Origin: Methanolinea sp. UBA277
GTDB taxonomy: Archaea; Halobacteriota; Methanomicrobia; Methanomicrobiales; Methanospirillaceae
Length of the DNA: 64,000 nucleotides
NCBI GenBank assembly: GCA_002499905.1
Contig: DANP01000014.1
Location: forward strand, 20,298 to 84,297
Direction: 5' to 3'
Shown: positions 1 to 8,996 of the stretch, piece after piece
How the letters are laid out: every line of letters begins with the position of its first letter
How positions within the stretch are numbered: the first letter of the stretch is position 1
Translations under genes and position numbers: made by a program
The notes under the pieces: model-generated
Seen by the model: only the letters and a program-made list of their open reading frames with translations
What the model was told of the DNA's origin: nothing
The model's database searches: none

Positions 1-396
1 GAGGTCCGGCTCATACGTCGTGTATTCAACCACTCCTGACTCGTTGATGATGTAGAGCTCCATGTCTCCGCCGAGCTCCTGTTTGAGCGCTTCGAGATCC
101 ATCCGGGACGGCTCCCCGCCGGATTCAACGTACGCCGCATTGAATACCACAAATCCCTCTTCCATCCTGCGATTGAGGGTATTGTCGAAGAGTTTGAGAC
201 CGTTGTCAATACTATGAACGGACGTTATGATGTTGCCCTCGGTTTCATTGCGCATGAGTGCGGACTGTTCTTCGAAATTGTTGCGGACCACGATGAGGTC
301 GCCGATGGTGATAGCAGTAACAATGAGAGCGATGAGGCCGATGATGACCAGAAGCAGGAAGAAAGAAAACGAACGATTCTTGGTCAGCGACGACAT
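1..396 (-). CDS. Membrane sensor protein, N-terminal part (runs off left edge)
   Basis: The reading frame stays open from an ATG (complement of bases 394-396) to the window edge, giving 132 residues. A single hydrophobic segment at about residues 8-31 is followed by a polar, mostly helical extracytoplasmic region containing phrases such as EEGFVVFNAAYVESGGEP and MELYIINESGVVEYTTYE. This is the usual N-terminal layout of a one- or two-span sensor (histidine kinase, PAS or methyl-accepting type), but the output domain lies outside the window, so the class cannot be named. A purine-rich AGGAAGGGG lies upstream of the start. The gene is divergent from the PAS regulator, with about 135 bases between them; shared signalling is a guess from position only. 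Confidence 0.7.
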   Translation of the reverse strand, partial: MSSLTKNRSFSFFLLLVIIGLIALIVTAITIGDLIVVRNNFEEQSALMRNETEGNIITSVHSIDNGLKLFDNTLNRRMEEGFVVFNAAYVESGGEPSRMDLEALKQELGGDMELYIINESGVVEYTTYEPDL

Positions 397-532
397 GAGC
401 TGCTCTTCCCCTTCCTCTTATCAAAGGTATCATATTCCCTGAGGCAAAAAGGTTGTGCCCTGCGGGATTCGGAACGGGTACGTCATCGCCGTGCAAATGT
501 TTAATTGAACGTGGGAATCATGATCGATTGAC

Positions 533-3034
533 ATGATCCTGGATCAGGAGAAGATCACCCGTATCAAACGACTGCTGAAGGCAAGACCCAAAGGACTGAC
601 CATTTCGGACATATCCCACAACCTGAAAATCAACCGCAATTCCGTGGCAAAATATCTCGAGATCCTCCTCATTACCGGGCAGGTGGAGATGCGGATGTAT
701 GGGAATGCAAAGGTGTACTACCTCTCAAACCGTGTTCCCATCTCATCGATGCTCAAGTTCGCCAACGAGCTCATCCTCGTTCTCGACAGTGAAATGCGGG
801 TGGTTGAGGCAAACGATAACTTCTTCTCCTATTTCCAGGTAAAAAAGGAAGACCTGATCGGCAACCTCATCACCGTAAGCCCGGTCAATGCCATGGACGG
901 GTTCAGGATCGATGATCTGGTCCGTTCTACCATCGAAGGAGGGGAATCATCCCGTGAGATCCCCCTCACAAAGGACGGCGAGACAAAGTACCTGGTCATC
1001 AAAGTAGTCCAGAGTGTATTTGATGACGGTTCCAAGGGAACCACCCTCCTCTTCGAAGATATCACCGGAAGGAAAGAGGTTGAGGATCGCCTCCGGATCA
1101 GTGAAGCCAAGTACCGCGCAATCGTGAATGATCAGACCGAAATGGTTGACCGGTATGACAAGGATCTGAACCTTATGTTCGTCAACCCGGCAATCATCCA
1201 GTATTTCGGAATGGAAGGGAACGAGCTGATCGGGACATCCATCCTCGACTCCATCCCTGCTGAGGAAAGATCCGGTATTGAGACACGTATCAGAAGCCTG
1301 ACTCAGGAGGATCCAGTCTGTATCGTTGAACACCGGAGTATCGATGGGGAAGGGAAGTGTCACTGGCTCCAGTGGACAAACCAGGCACTGTTCGATGAAC
1401 AGGGAAACCTGGTCGAGTACCAGGGTGTCGGCAGGGACATCACCGAGCGGAGGGAATCAGAACAGGCACTCCTGATCAAGAATTATGCCCTCTCATCGTC
1501 GCTGAACGGGATCGGGATTGCGGATCTCACAGGCATGATGACCTATGCGAACAAATCGTTCCTGACCATGTTCGGATACGAAAAGGAGTCCGATGTTATC
1601 GGAAAACCGATCCAGATGTTTGCCCATGATAATACGGATGCATCCAGCGACATCCAGGAAGTCTGGACCTCGCTGCAGGACCGGGGACAATGGTCAGGTG
1701 AGGTACTGGCCAATAAGAAAAATGGTGCCACGTTCAATGCCGTCCTCAATGCCAGCGTGGTCAGGGACCAGTCGGGGACATCACTCTGCATGATGGCTTC
1801 GTTCTTCGACATCACTGAAATTAAAAAAACCCGGGAGGAGCTCCGGTTGAAGGACACCGCGATCGCAAGCTCGCTGACTGCCATGGCAATCTTCGACCGG
1901 GATTTCCGCATTATCTATGCAAATGATGCCTTTTTATCCGAGTTAGATCTCAAAAGAAATGCGTTGCAGGGGAAACGGGCCCCGGAAATTATCTCCCTCT
2001 TCAAGGGCTTCACTCCCTCCTTTGATGAGATCGGATCCCTCCTGAGAAAGACAGGAACGTGGAACGGCGAGATATCGGTAACCGGGAAAGAAGGAGATAC
2101 GAAATATTTTACCGCCTCAATACGGTGTTCCTTTGATGAAGAAGGAACCATTCTCTATACCCTCGCCTCCCTGGTGAACATCACGGAATTCAGGAGCATC
2201 GAGACAGCCCTGAAAAGTTCACGCCAGAAGCTCTCTGAAACCATCGAGTTCATGCCCGACCCGACGTTCATCATCGACTGGAACCACCGGGTTATTGCCT
2301 GGAACCGGGCACTCGAGATGCTGACCGGGGTGAAACGGGACGAAGTGCTCGGAAAGAAAGATTTCGGGAAGGCATTCACATTCTTCGGTGATGAACGACC
2401 CATTCTGGTGGATATCCTCGATCTCCCTCCTCACGAACTTGCGAGGAAGTACCCGCAGGTCCGCAGGTTCGGTGACAGTATTTACGTGGAGGCATTCATT
2501 TCGGCCATGAACGGTGGAACAGGAGCATACCTGTGGGGAAAAGCATCGGCATTGATAGATCATGAAGGCCATCCGATCGGGGCTATCGAATCCATCCGTG
2601 ATATCTCCGCCTGGAAACGGGCCCGGGAATCGCTCCGGAAGATGGACACGAGCGGAACTGTCATCGCAGCGACTTCGGAAAATGAAGAACAGAAGGTGCA
2701 GAACCTCTCCCGGATGAGGCAGGAACTTGAATCAGTTCTCGACCTGATGGAAGAGGCAGTCCTTCTTACGGATAAGTCGGGAATCATCCTCTGGGCAAAT
2801 GAGCGGTTCGTGGAGCTGGTGGAGGGGGACAGCCAGATCGTATGTGGCGCTCCGCTCTCTACGTTCTTCCCGGCTGATGAAGGGCAGATCCTCTCCAACG
2901 CTCCCGGAGATGCCCCCCTGCACATAACTCTCATCCCCCTCACCGGGAGCCGGATCCTTCCGGTGGAGGCGAAAACAGCAGGTATTCCTCTCGGGGATCA
3001 CCGGGTAGTGATCCTCAAGCATATCCCGTTATGA
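533..3034 (+). CDS. Multi-PAS signalling protein with N-terminal winged-helix domain
   Basis: An 833-residue soluble protein. Residues about 5-70 form a helix-turn-helix module (KGLTISDISHNLKINRNSVAKYLE) of the kind that precedes PAS repeats in many Methanomicrobiales regulators. Six PAS-like units follow, starting near residues 73, 192, 312, 437, 563 and 720, each with the typical 'I.Y.N..F....G......G' pattern. No histidine kinase, GGDEF or other catalytic output domain follows; the protein ends in the last PAS unit. It probably senses small ligands or redox state and acts directly on DNA through the HTH, which is inference. The start is preceded by a TATA-like TTTAATT about 30 bases upstream and no clear Shine-Dalgarno, consistent with a nearly leaderless mRNA. 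The converging Tsr3 gene ends one base after its stop. Confidence 0.85.
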   Translation: MILDQEKITRIKRLLKARPKGLTISDISHNLKINRNSVAKYLEILLITGQVEMRMYGNAKVYYLSNRVPISSMLKFANELILVLDSEMRVVEANDNFFSYFQVKKEDLIGNLITVSPVNAMDGFRIDDLVRSTIEGGESSREIPLTKDGETKYLVIKVVQSVFDDGSKGTTLLFEDITGRKEVEDRLRISEAKYRAIVNDQTEMVDRYDKDLNLMFVNPAIIQYFGMEGNELIGTSILDSIPAEERSGIETRIRSLTQEDPVCIVEHRSIDGEGKCHWLQWTNQALFDEQGNLVEYQGVGRDITERRESEQALLIKNYALSSSLNGIGIADLTGMMTYANKSFLTMFGYEKESDVIGKPIQMFAHDNTDASSDIQEVWTSLQDRGQWSGEVLANKKNGATFNAVLNASVVRDQSGTSLCMMASFFDITEIKKTREELRLKDTAIASSLTAMAIFDRDFRIIYANDAFLSELDLKRNALQGKRAPEIISLFKGFTPSFDEIGSLLRKTGTWNGEISVTGKEGDTKYFTASIRCSFDEEGTILYTLASLVNITEFRSIETALKSSRQKLSETIEFMPDPTFIIDWNHRVIAWNRALEMLTGVKRDEVLGKKDFGKAFTFFGDERPILVDILDLPPHELARKYPQVRRFGDSIYVEAFISAMNGGTGAYLWGKASALIDHEGHPIGAIESIRDISAWKRARESLRKMDTSGTVIAATSENEEQKVQNLSRMRQELESVLDLMEEAVLLTDKSGIILWANERFVELVEGDSQIVCGAPLSTFFPADEGQILSNAPGDAPLHITLIPLTGSRILPVEAKTAGIPLGDHRVVILKHIPL

Positions 3035-3035
3035 T

Positions 3036-3527
3036 CTAGAGGTACTGGTTCTGGATCTCGATAACCTCCGTGCTGTCGCGGGCCTGTGCGTACAGTCCGA
3101 GGGGCTCCTCATTCAGTTCGAGGAAGCGGGGACCCCAGTTCTGTGTAGCGAGCACCACCCCTGCCTGTCCGGGCTCGCCAAGAATCACCAGTGCCGCAGC
3201 GAAGGCCTCCACTGAGGTAAGTCTCCAGGGTCTGCCGAAATTCACTGGATTCGCCGCGACCAGGAAAGGAAGTGCCCGCCGTCTGAGGAAGCTGCTGACA
3301 GCCCCGGTGTCAAGCACCTCCCATGAGCAGTCCAGCACGGTAAGAGAGCGTGAGGGTCGGTCTGCGGGAGAGAGGGCCTGCTCAGCGGTAGGATCGAGCA
3401 GTATCGTCGTGCGGGGGATGCGGGATATCTTTGAGAGCACCCTCACCAGACCGGATCGCTCCATCCGCTTCACTGTGCACTTCCGCGGGTCGCAGCTGTT
3501 GTCCCGGAACGCATAGAGGGGGATCAT
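3036..3527 (-). CDS. Tsr3-type rRNA aminocarboxypropyltransferase
   Basis: A 163-residue protein of the Tsr3/DUF367 family. Tsr3 transfers the 3-amino-3-carboxypropyl group of S-adenosylmethionine to a hypermodified uridine of small-subunit rRNA, late in ribosome assembly. Family features visible are the N-terminal DPRKCTVKRMERSGL block, the central LTVLDCSWE segment, and the LPFLVAANPVNFGRPWRLTSVEA block that contributes to the SAM pocket. The length fits the archaeal family. It converges on the PAS regulator and stands alone, with a gene-poor stretch behind its start. Confidence 0.87.
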   Translation of the reverse strand: MIPLYAFRDNSCDPRKCTVKRMERSGLVRVLSKISRIPRTTILLDPTAEQALSPADRPSRSLTVLDCSWEVLDTGAVSSFLRRRALPFLVAANPVNFGRPWRLTSVEAFAAALVILGEPGQAGVVLATQNWGPRFLELNEEPLGLYAQARDSTEVIEIQNQYL

Positions 3528-4596
3528 CTATCATCTCTCCGTCTCCACACTCTATCAGTCTACCGGCACCACGCACCGAACACCCTCAGGATTACCTCTC
3601 ATTATCTCACCACGGCGCTGTAGCGGCTCCCCCTGCCGGTCACCAGGACCGCCCCGCATAATACTCCCCCTGATTGGTTCAGCACTTCTCCACCTGTAGA
3701 GCGAGTATGAGCCGAACACCGCCCCAGGAAACTACCACGCCTTCCTGGCATTCCTGGAATGGCTGACCGAGAACGGCTGTATAGCCCGGATCAGTAGAGC
3801 CAGAAAATATCAGGCCCCCGTGCATCGACCTGAACACTAGGACGGCGGGGATGATGCTTATCAGGGTGGAAACACTCTCCCTGATCAAGGCCTGTGAAGT
3901 ATCGTCTGGAGTGGCGCATCGATTCTGAAGGCTTTCTGCGGCGGATATCCTCCCCGACCATGATCTCCTCCACATCAGCGATGAAGTCTCTACTGAACTG
4001 ACCTACACCGGTACTCCGCGAAGCTCGCATTCAGCAGATGGTATTTGAGAAACCCGTGAGGTATTGAGACCATACCAAGGCTCTCCTTCAAGATTAGCGC
4101 AGATGAAGAGACGCGGTGGGTTTTTCGGATTCAGAAAAAGGTCCCTCCCTACGGTTGCACCCGAGATTCTCATGTCCCCTGTTTCAAGAAAAATTTAAAT
4201 TCTCAACTGGTATATGAATCGGGACGCTCCTTATAAGTGGAGCAATTCGCGGAGAGTTGAGAAACGGGAAGAGTAATGATGACACATCAAACCCCCCTAT
4301 AGCCATTCACTCCTCATCCCGATTCCCCCCCTCTCTGTCATTATTCAAAGTGTGGGCCAAAACCAGATCCGAAAAAGATCTGTGTCGCATTCATTACTTT
4401 GCGCTCCTCACGTCACGTGTAACTCACGTGTTCCCTGAGTGGTTTTTCAGAGGATTCATTGGTCCTCCACCTCATCCCGGGAGGTGCCGGACGGTTACGG
4501 GAACGAACTCCCGCCGGCCCGGCATCCTCGCGTACATCCTTCTTGTTGATAGTACCGAACGGAGAGGATATAGGAAAAGTTGCCGATATACTATCA
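3528..4596. other. Gene-poor stretch between tsr3 and the TudS-NDT gene
   Basis: About 1.07 kb with no intact gene that I can defend. It holds a possible decayed reading frame (listed separately), AT-rich promoter-like spots near 4186-4200 and 4229-4236 (CTTATAAG), pyrimidine-rich runs near 4290-4340, and a tandem TCACGTGT-aac-TCACGTGT repeat at 4413-4431. Open frames here are short and lack family features. Confidence 0.5.
3703..4143 (+). pseudogene. Possible decayed gene remnant of unknown family
   Basis: On the plus strand, protein-like fragments appear in successive frames separated by stops and shifts: NYHAFLAFLEWLTENG near 3730, VKYRLEWRIDSEGFL near 3890, LPDHDLLHISDEVSTELTY near 3950 and a final KISADEETRWVFRIQKK. 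The first lies downstream of an in-frame stop and has no start codon. This looks like a gene broken by several indels, but I do not recognise the family and the opposite strand also has open frames here, so the call is weak. Confidence 0.25.
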
Positions 4597-5457
4597 ATGT
4601 ACGTTCTTATCTCACCCTGTATCCTCAATCCCGACCTGAGGGCGCGGGGAATCACCTGTCAGGAGGATCTCGAGTGGTACATCCGGGCAATCGAGCGGTG
4701 CCGGCGGTTCGGCATCGAGATGATCCCGCTCCCCTGCCCGGAAACCCTCTACCTCGGTGCTGATCGCGAGCCGGGCATGTTCCTCGACCGGCTGAACACT
4801 CCCGAATTTGCAGCCCTCCTCGGGAGCCTTGAAACGGAGGTCCGGGCGATTATCGATGAGCGGGGCCTCCCGCTCTGCATCATCGGCGTCAATTCATCCC
4901 CGGCCTGCGGGGTCGATGCCAGCTACTATGGACCTGCCGGATCGGATCAGGCCCGGAGACCGGGAAGGGGGGCCTTTCTCTCCCGGTTCCCGGATATCCC
5001 CGCCCTGGACGTTGCGGACTTCTCCCGGTACCGGGTCTACCTTGCCGCCCCACTCTTCTCGCGGGCAGAGAAGGCATACAATATCAGCCTCTTTGAGATC
5101 CTCTCCTCACATTTTTTTGAAGTGTATCTCCCCCAGGAGGTCGGTGACGATTCACACCACCGCGGTCAGATGACGCACCGGGATATTTTCCACCGGCACC
5201 TTGCCGCACTTGGGAATACCGATGTCGTTGTTGCGGTCATCGACGGGGCCGATGCCGATTCAGGGACAGCATGGGAGATGGGGTATGCCTATGCCCACGG
5301 GATTCCGGTCATCGCCATCAGGACCGATTTCAGGATGGTTGGGCACCACGAGCAGGTTAACCTCATGCTCGAGCAGTCATCAATCCTCGTCAGCTCGACA
5401 GAAGGCCTGTTGAAGACCCTCAAATCCCCCCGCTGTCCGGCTGCATCCCGCACGTAA
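4597..5457 (+). CDS. TudS-like desulfidase domain fused to nucleoside 2-deoxyribosyltransferase
   Basis: A 286-residue two-domain protein. Residues 1-110 resemble the DUF523/TudS group: cysteines occur in an SPC motif (C8), a CPE motif (C47) and SSPACG (C104), the three positions that hold the Fe-S cluster in thiouracil desulfidases. Residues about 145-275 match nucleoside 2-deoxyribosyltransferases: YRVYLAAPLFSRAEK at the start, DVVVAVIDGADADSGTAWEMGYA with the expected catalytic Glu (E227), then HGIPVIAIRTDFR. A longer frame opens at 4459, but the ATG at 4597 gives the family-like MYVLISPC start and has GATATA about 27 bases upstream. Function inferred: removing sulfur from thiolated bases and exchanging them on deoxyribose. 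The substrate cannot be read from sequence. Confidence 0.78.
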   Translation: MYVLISPCILNPDLRARGITCQEDLEWYIRAIERCRRFGIEMIPLPCPETLYLGADREPGMFLDRLNTPEFAALLGSLETEVRAIIDERGLPLCIIGVNSSPACGVDASYYGPAGSDQARRPGRGAFLSRFPDIPALDVADFSRYRVYLAAPLFSRAEKAYNISLFEILSSHFFEVYLPQEVGDDSHHRGQMTHRDIFHRHLAALGNTDVVVAVIDGADADSGTAWEMGYAYAHGIPVIAIRTDFRMVGHHEQVNLMLEQSSILVSSTEGLLKTLKSPRCPAASRT

Positions 5458-5491
5458 ATGCTCATATTGACAGGGATCAGATACTGTGGGC

Positions 5492-6454
5492 ATGTCCAAT
5501 ATCACGGTCGCGGTGATTGGCCCGGAAGGGTATGCCGAAGACCTCGGAAAAAAAGGGACGAGCTCTGATATCACTTTCTATAACCTGAAGAAAGGGGAAC
5601 ATACGGTCACGCTGATCGAACCGGTCCGGTACCCGGAACGGCTCTCTTCGCTCTTTTTCGCCGTCACCATGGCCCACCGGGCAATCCTCGTGGTGGACAG
5701 GATCAGCGCCGCCTTCGGGGAATGCGTGCTGATGCTCGACTGCGCCGGTATCAGGAAAGGGATGCTGGTGCTCAGGAACTTCATCACCCCCGAGCAGGTT
5801 GCCCCCCTGATACGGGGAACCGTTGTTGAGCACTACGAACTGGTTCCTGATGAGCGGGCGAGAATGAGGGAAAACCTGATCGAGGAAGCGGCAGGAACCG
5901 GGGAAGGGCCGGAGAGCCCCGGGAAAGGGGCCGTGCCCGTCGACCACGCCTACCCGGTTAAGGGTATCGGCGTGGTGGCGCTGGGCCAGGTGGCAAGGGG
6001 CACCATCTCCCGGCATGACACGCTCCGTGTTCTTCCAACCCGGAAAACCGCACAGGTACGATCGATTCAGAAGCATGACGATGACGCCCTGTCAGCGGTT
6101 GCCGGGGACCGCGTCGGCCTCGCCCTGAAGGGAATCGAGGCCGATGACCTTGACCGCGGGTACGTTCTCTCTGCCAATGAGGAGATCACCTCATCCACAA
6201 CGATCAACGGAAGGGCGTCATTGGTCCGGTTCTGGCCGTCGCCACTGAAAGAGGATATGGTCATCCATGTCGGCCACTGGTTGCAGTTTATCCCGGCCAG
6301 GGTTGCATTCGTGGACAATTCGGGAGACTGGAAACGGCCGCTCCTCACGCTCCGGACCGAGGTGGAACTCGTATACTTCCCCGGAGACCGGATCATCCTG
6401 CACTACCTCGATGGGGGAAAACTCCGCGTGGCCGGAACCCTTGATCTGGAATAA
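5492..6454 (+). CDS. EF-Tu/SelB-like protein with degenerate GTPase domain
   Basis: A 320-residue relative of translational GTPases. The N-terminal third keeps the fold pattern of the G domain but not its motifs: the P-loop position reads GPEGYAEDLGKK rather than GHVDHGKT, and no NKxD is present. Residues about 150-235 resemble the EF-Tu domain 2 barrel (GIGVVALGQVARGTISRHDTL, then AVAGDRVGLALKGIEADDLDRG) and the C-terminal third resembles domain 3. Such GTPase-dead EF-Tu/SelB paralogues occur in many methanogens, and their role is not known to me. An alternative GTG start lies two codons earlier; the ATG is preferred because it gives the MSNITVAVIGPEG start typical of the fold. Confidence 0.75.
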   Translation: MSNITVAVIGPEGYAEDLGKKGTSSDITFYNLKKGEHTVTLIEPVRYPERLSSLFFAVTMAHRAILVVDRISAAFGECVLMLDCAGIRKGMLVLRNFITPEQVAPLIRGTVVEHYELVPDERARMRENLIEEAAGTGEGPESPGKGAVPVDHAYPVKGIGVVALGQVARGTISRHDTLRVLPTRKTAQVRSIQKHDDDALSAVAGDRVGLALKGIEADDLDRGYVLSANEEITSSTTINGRASLVRFWPSPLKEDMVIHVGHWLQFIPARVAFVDNSGDWKRPLLTLRTEVELVYFPGDRIILHYLDGGKLRVAGTLDLE

Positions 6455-6520
6455 CCCCGTTCGTCCTATTTTTCACGCAACCCTTTTTGCTGGTGATGTT
6501 CACCTCTCTAGTAGGTTCCT

Positions 6521-7093
6521 ATGGCACTTGGAAGTCTCATCCCCTGGATTATCGGTGGGGTTATCCTCCTCATCGTGGTCGGATTCATTCTCTACGCAGT
6601 CGGGATATACAACCGGTTTTTCAGCCTGAAGAATTCATCAGAGGCAACCCTCGGCCAGATACGGGTCGCCATGAAGAAACGGCTGGACATGATAGACCAG
6701 CTGCTCGGATCAGTCAAGAGCTATGCGAAGTTTGAGAAGGAGACCTTTGAGAAGGTCACCGCCATGCGGGCAAGTGTCGGTTCAGCGGGTCCCGGAGACC
6801 TCAATGAGATCGAACGCGAGTCGCGATCCATCCTCGGGAGACTCTTTGCCGTCGCTGAGAACTACCCTGACCTCAAGACCAATACCACGGTCATGAGCCT
6901 GATGGATGCGGTGAAGGGGGTCGAAGAGGAGATTGCCCGGCAGCGGTACACATATAATAACATCTCCCAGCAGTACAATACCCTCCGCGATGTGATTCCC
7001 TCAAATATCGTGGCCAGGCTGCTCGCACTGGAGAAACTCCCGTACCTCGAATTTGAGGAAGCGATCAGCACCCCTCCCCGGATTGAATTCTAG
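6521..7093 (+). CDS. LemA family protein
   Basis: A 190-residue LemA protein. One N-terminal membrane span (residues about 7-28, IPWIIGGVILLIVVGFILYAV) is followed by the family's helical bundle: YNRFFSLKNSSEATLGQIRVAM, MIDQLLGSVKSYAKFE, and the conserved YNNISQQYNTLRDVIPSNIVA near residues 145-165. LemA proteins are membrane-anchored with no settled biochemical role and are very often encoded beside DUF2207 or TPM-domain membrane proteins, as here: the DUF2207 gene follows after 12 bases, so the two are probably co-transcribed. Confidence 0.9.
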   Translation: MALGSLIPWIIGGVILLIVVGFILYAVGIYNRFFSLKNSSEATLGQIRVAMKKRLDMIDQLLGSVKSYAKFEKETFEKVTAMRASVGSAGPGDLNEIERESRSILGRLFAVAENYPDLKTNTTVMSLMDAVKGVEEEIARQRYTYNNISQQYNTLRDVIPSNIVARLLALEKLPYLEFEEAISTPPRIEF

Positions 7094-7105
7094 AAGGGTT
7101 GAACC

Positions 7106-8923
7106 GTGGACGAAAAGAGACAGATCGCCGTCCTCATCGCCGTGGCGTTCGGCATCGGAATCGCCGCCTGTATCCTGGCTCTCGCGATTCCCGGCATGTT
7201 CGAAGGCGACCTGGTGATCGCAGAATATAAAGCAGAACTCGGAGAGAACGGATCGTTTACCGAACGGTACGTCTACGAGGTGAAGACCGGGGGCCAGTAC
7301 CGGATGCTCTTCCGGTACTGGATGGATCCCCTGTCAATTGATCCCCTGGGCAGTCCGTACATCGGGTTTGAGGATATGGATCTCTCTCCCGGGACCATCG
7401 GGTACATCAAGGAGTATGACAGCACGGTGACCCTCGTCGGGAGCAATAACCCGGCGGATGCCTCGTTTGTCCGGCAGATGGCCGAGAACAGCGAGGTGGG
7501 CATCTATAACCCGTCCTATTTCCCGGCTGGACGCTACGAGGTCACCTACCGGTATGTCCTCCACCCGCCGCTGGAGTATGATGACAGGAATGCCCACCTC
7601 AACCTCCGGCTTGTCGACCGGCACATCCCCTACCGGAACCTCGCCATCCTTGTGCCTGCCCGCTTTGTGGAGACTATCTACCCTCACCCTCCCTCCCTTC
7701 AGGCAACCCGCTCCGGAGACCGGTATACCATCACCGGGAGTGTTGCTACCAACGAGGTGCTCGGCATCGAGATGCTGCTCTCCAGGGATGCGCTGGACGA
7801 GATCCCCGGGTTCCCGGTCTTCGTCGCGGGCGTGAGGGAAAAGACCGGGGCTGCGAATCCCTGGTATGACGTGGTGCCGTTTTACAGCGCCGGCCTCCTG
7901 CGGGCCCTCGGGTTTGCTGCAGCCCTCCTCACCCCGGTTCTCCTCCTCCTGACCTATATCCGGCACGGACGGGAGAAGGAGTTCGTGGTTCCGGAATACC
8001 TCTCCACCACTCCCGATCCCAGGATGAAGCCCTGGGCGGTGAACCTCCTCTTCAAGGGTGATGCCAAAGTCTTTGATCAGGATGGATACTATGCCACCCT
8101 CCTCGATCTCCACCGGAAGAAGCTGATAACTATCACCGAGGAGGCGGGCGGTTCAAATATCCGGATTCGTCTGAATGCCGCAGCCTCCGATGACCCCTAC
8201 GAGCAGCGGGTCCTTACCTTCCTCTCTGAAATTGCCCAGGACAACGTGGTCAATTCGGCCGACCTTGAGATCCTCGCAGAGAAAGCAAAGACCGACCAGT
8301 CAGCAGAGCGCCGGGTCCTCTCCTACCAGCGGGACCTTGCATTAGTAACCAGGAAGACCGACCCGGCTCTCGTTGCGAAGTACATCGTTGACGGAAGGGA
8401 ACACCTCTTCCCCCTCCTCTTTGCCGGGATTGCCTTCTGTGCCGTTTCATTCATCCTGATCATCACCGTGCCCGTGCTCTCACCCGTTCTTGTACCAGCA
8501 GTCGTCCTCTTCGGTTCGGTGATCGTCCAGGCCGGAGTCGCCCTGGCCTTCCCGTCAACGCTGTTCGGGCACTGGAAGGGAGAACGATACCGCGAAAAGC
8601 TCGAATGGGATGCCTTTGCCCGCTTCCTGTCCGACCTTGCCCTGATCCGCCAGTACTCCCCGGCAGATCTCTCGATGTGGGGGGAATGGCTGATCTTTGG
8701 AACCGCCATGGGGGTGGGTGACAAGGTGGAGAAGGCCATGAAGGAGCTCGACATCAGAGTACCGGAGACCCTTGTCCCTGTCACCGGGATGGGCCTGCGG
8801 GCTGCATTCATACCGGTGCTCTTCTTCTCGCCACCCTCGCGGGGTGGCGGAGGAGGAGGTTTCGGCGGCGGTGGCTTTGGCGGAGGGGGCGGCTTTGGCG
8901 GAGGCGGAGTCGGGGGGAGATAA
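7106..8923 (+). CDS. DUF2207-family membrane protein, Gly-rich C-terminus
   Basis: A 605-residue protein starting at GTG (AAGGGTTGAACC precedes it). Residues 8-30 are a signal anchor. An extracytoplasmic beta-rich region follows (YKAELGENGSFTERYVYEV near 40 is typical of DUF2207). There is a membrane span near residues 258-280, a cytoplasmic winged-helix-like part (YYATLLDLHRKKLITITE), two more spans near 435-480, and a final tail of FGGGG repeats that is common in these LemA partners. The Gly-rich end probably anchors or packs against the membrane complex. Function is unknown. The pairing with lemA is widely conserved, which supports the call. Confidence 0.87.
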   Translation: MDEKRQIAVLIAVAFGIGIAACILALAIPGMFEGDLVIAEYKAELGENGSFTERYVYEVKTGGQYRMLFRYWMDPLSIDPLGSPYIGFEDMDLSPGTIGYIKEYDSTVTLVGSNNPADASFVRQMAENSEVGIYNPSYFPAGRYEVTYRYVLHPPLEYDDRNAHLNLRLVDRHIPYRNLAILVPARFVETIYPHPPSLQATRSGDRYTITGSVATNEVLGIEMLLSRDALDEIPGFPVFVAGVREKTGAANPWYDVVPFYSAGLLRALGFAAALLTPVLLLLTYIRHGREKEFVVPEYLSTTPDPRMKPWAVNLLFKGDAKVFDQDGYYATLLDLHRKKLITITEEAGGSNIRIRLNAAASDDPYEQRVLTFLSEIAQDNVVNSADLEILAEKAKTDQSAERRVLSYQRDLALVTRKTDPALVAKYIVDGREHLFPLLFAGIAFCAVSFILIITVPVLSPVLVPAVVLFGSVIVQAGVALAFPSTLFGHWKGERYREKLEWDAFARFLSDLALIRQYSPADLSMWGEWLIFGTAMGVGDKVEKAMKELDIRVPETLVPVTGMGLRAAFIPVLFFSPPSRGGGGGGFGGGGFGGGGGFGGGGVGGR

Positions 8924-8996
8924 CCACCCGGTCTCCGGAAATGCCGTCATGAATTGGTTTATCCCCCCGGAACGTGCATGAGGTGGTAGTCAGAGC

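Noticed and set aside
245..496. An 83-codon minus-strand frame near the left edge
   Set aside because: His/Arg-rich shadow in another frame of the partial membrane sensor, which has a real signal anchor.
3070..3516. A 148-codon plus-strand frame opposite Tsr3
   Set aside because: Ser/Arg-rich shadow of the Tsr3 gene without family features.
8835..8920. GGAGGC/GGTGGC repeats as a DNA repeat element
   Set aside because: They are the Gly-rich codons of the DUF2207 protein tail, a normal family feature.
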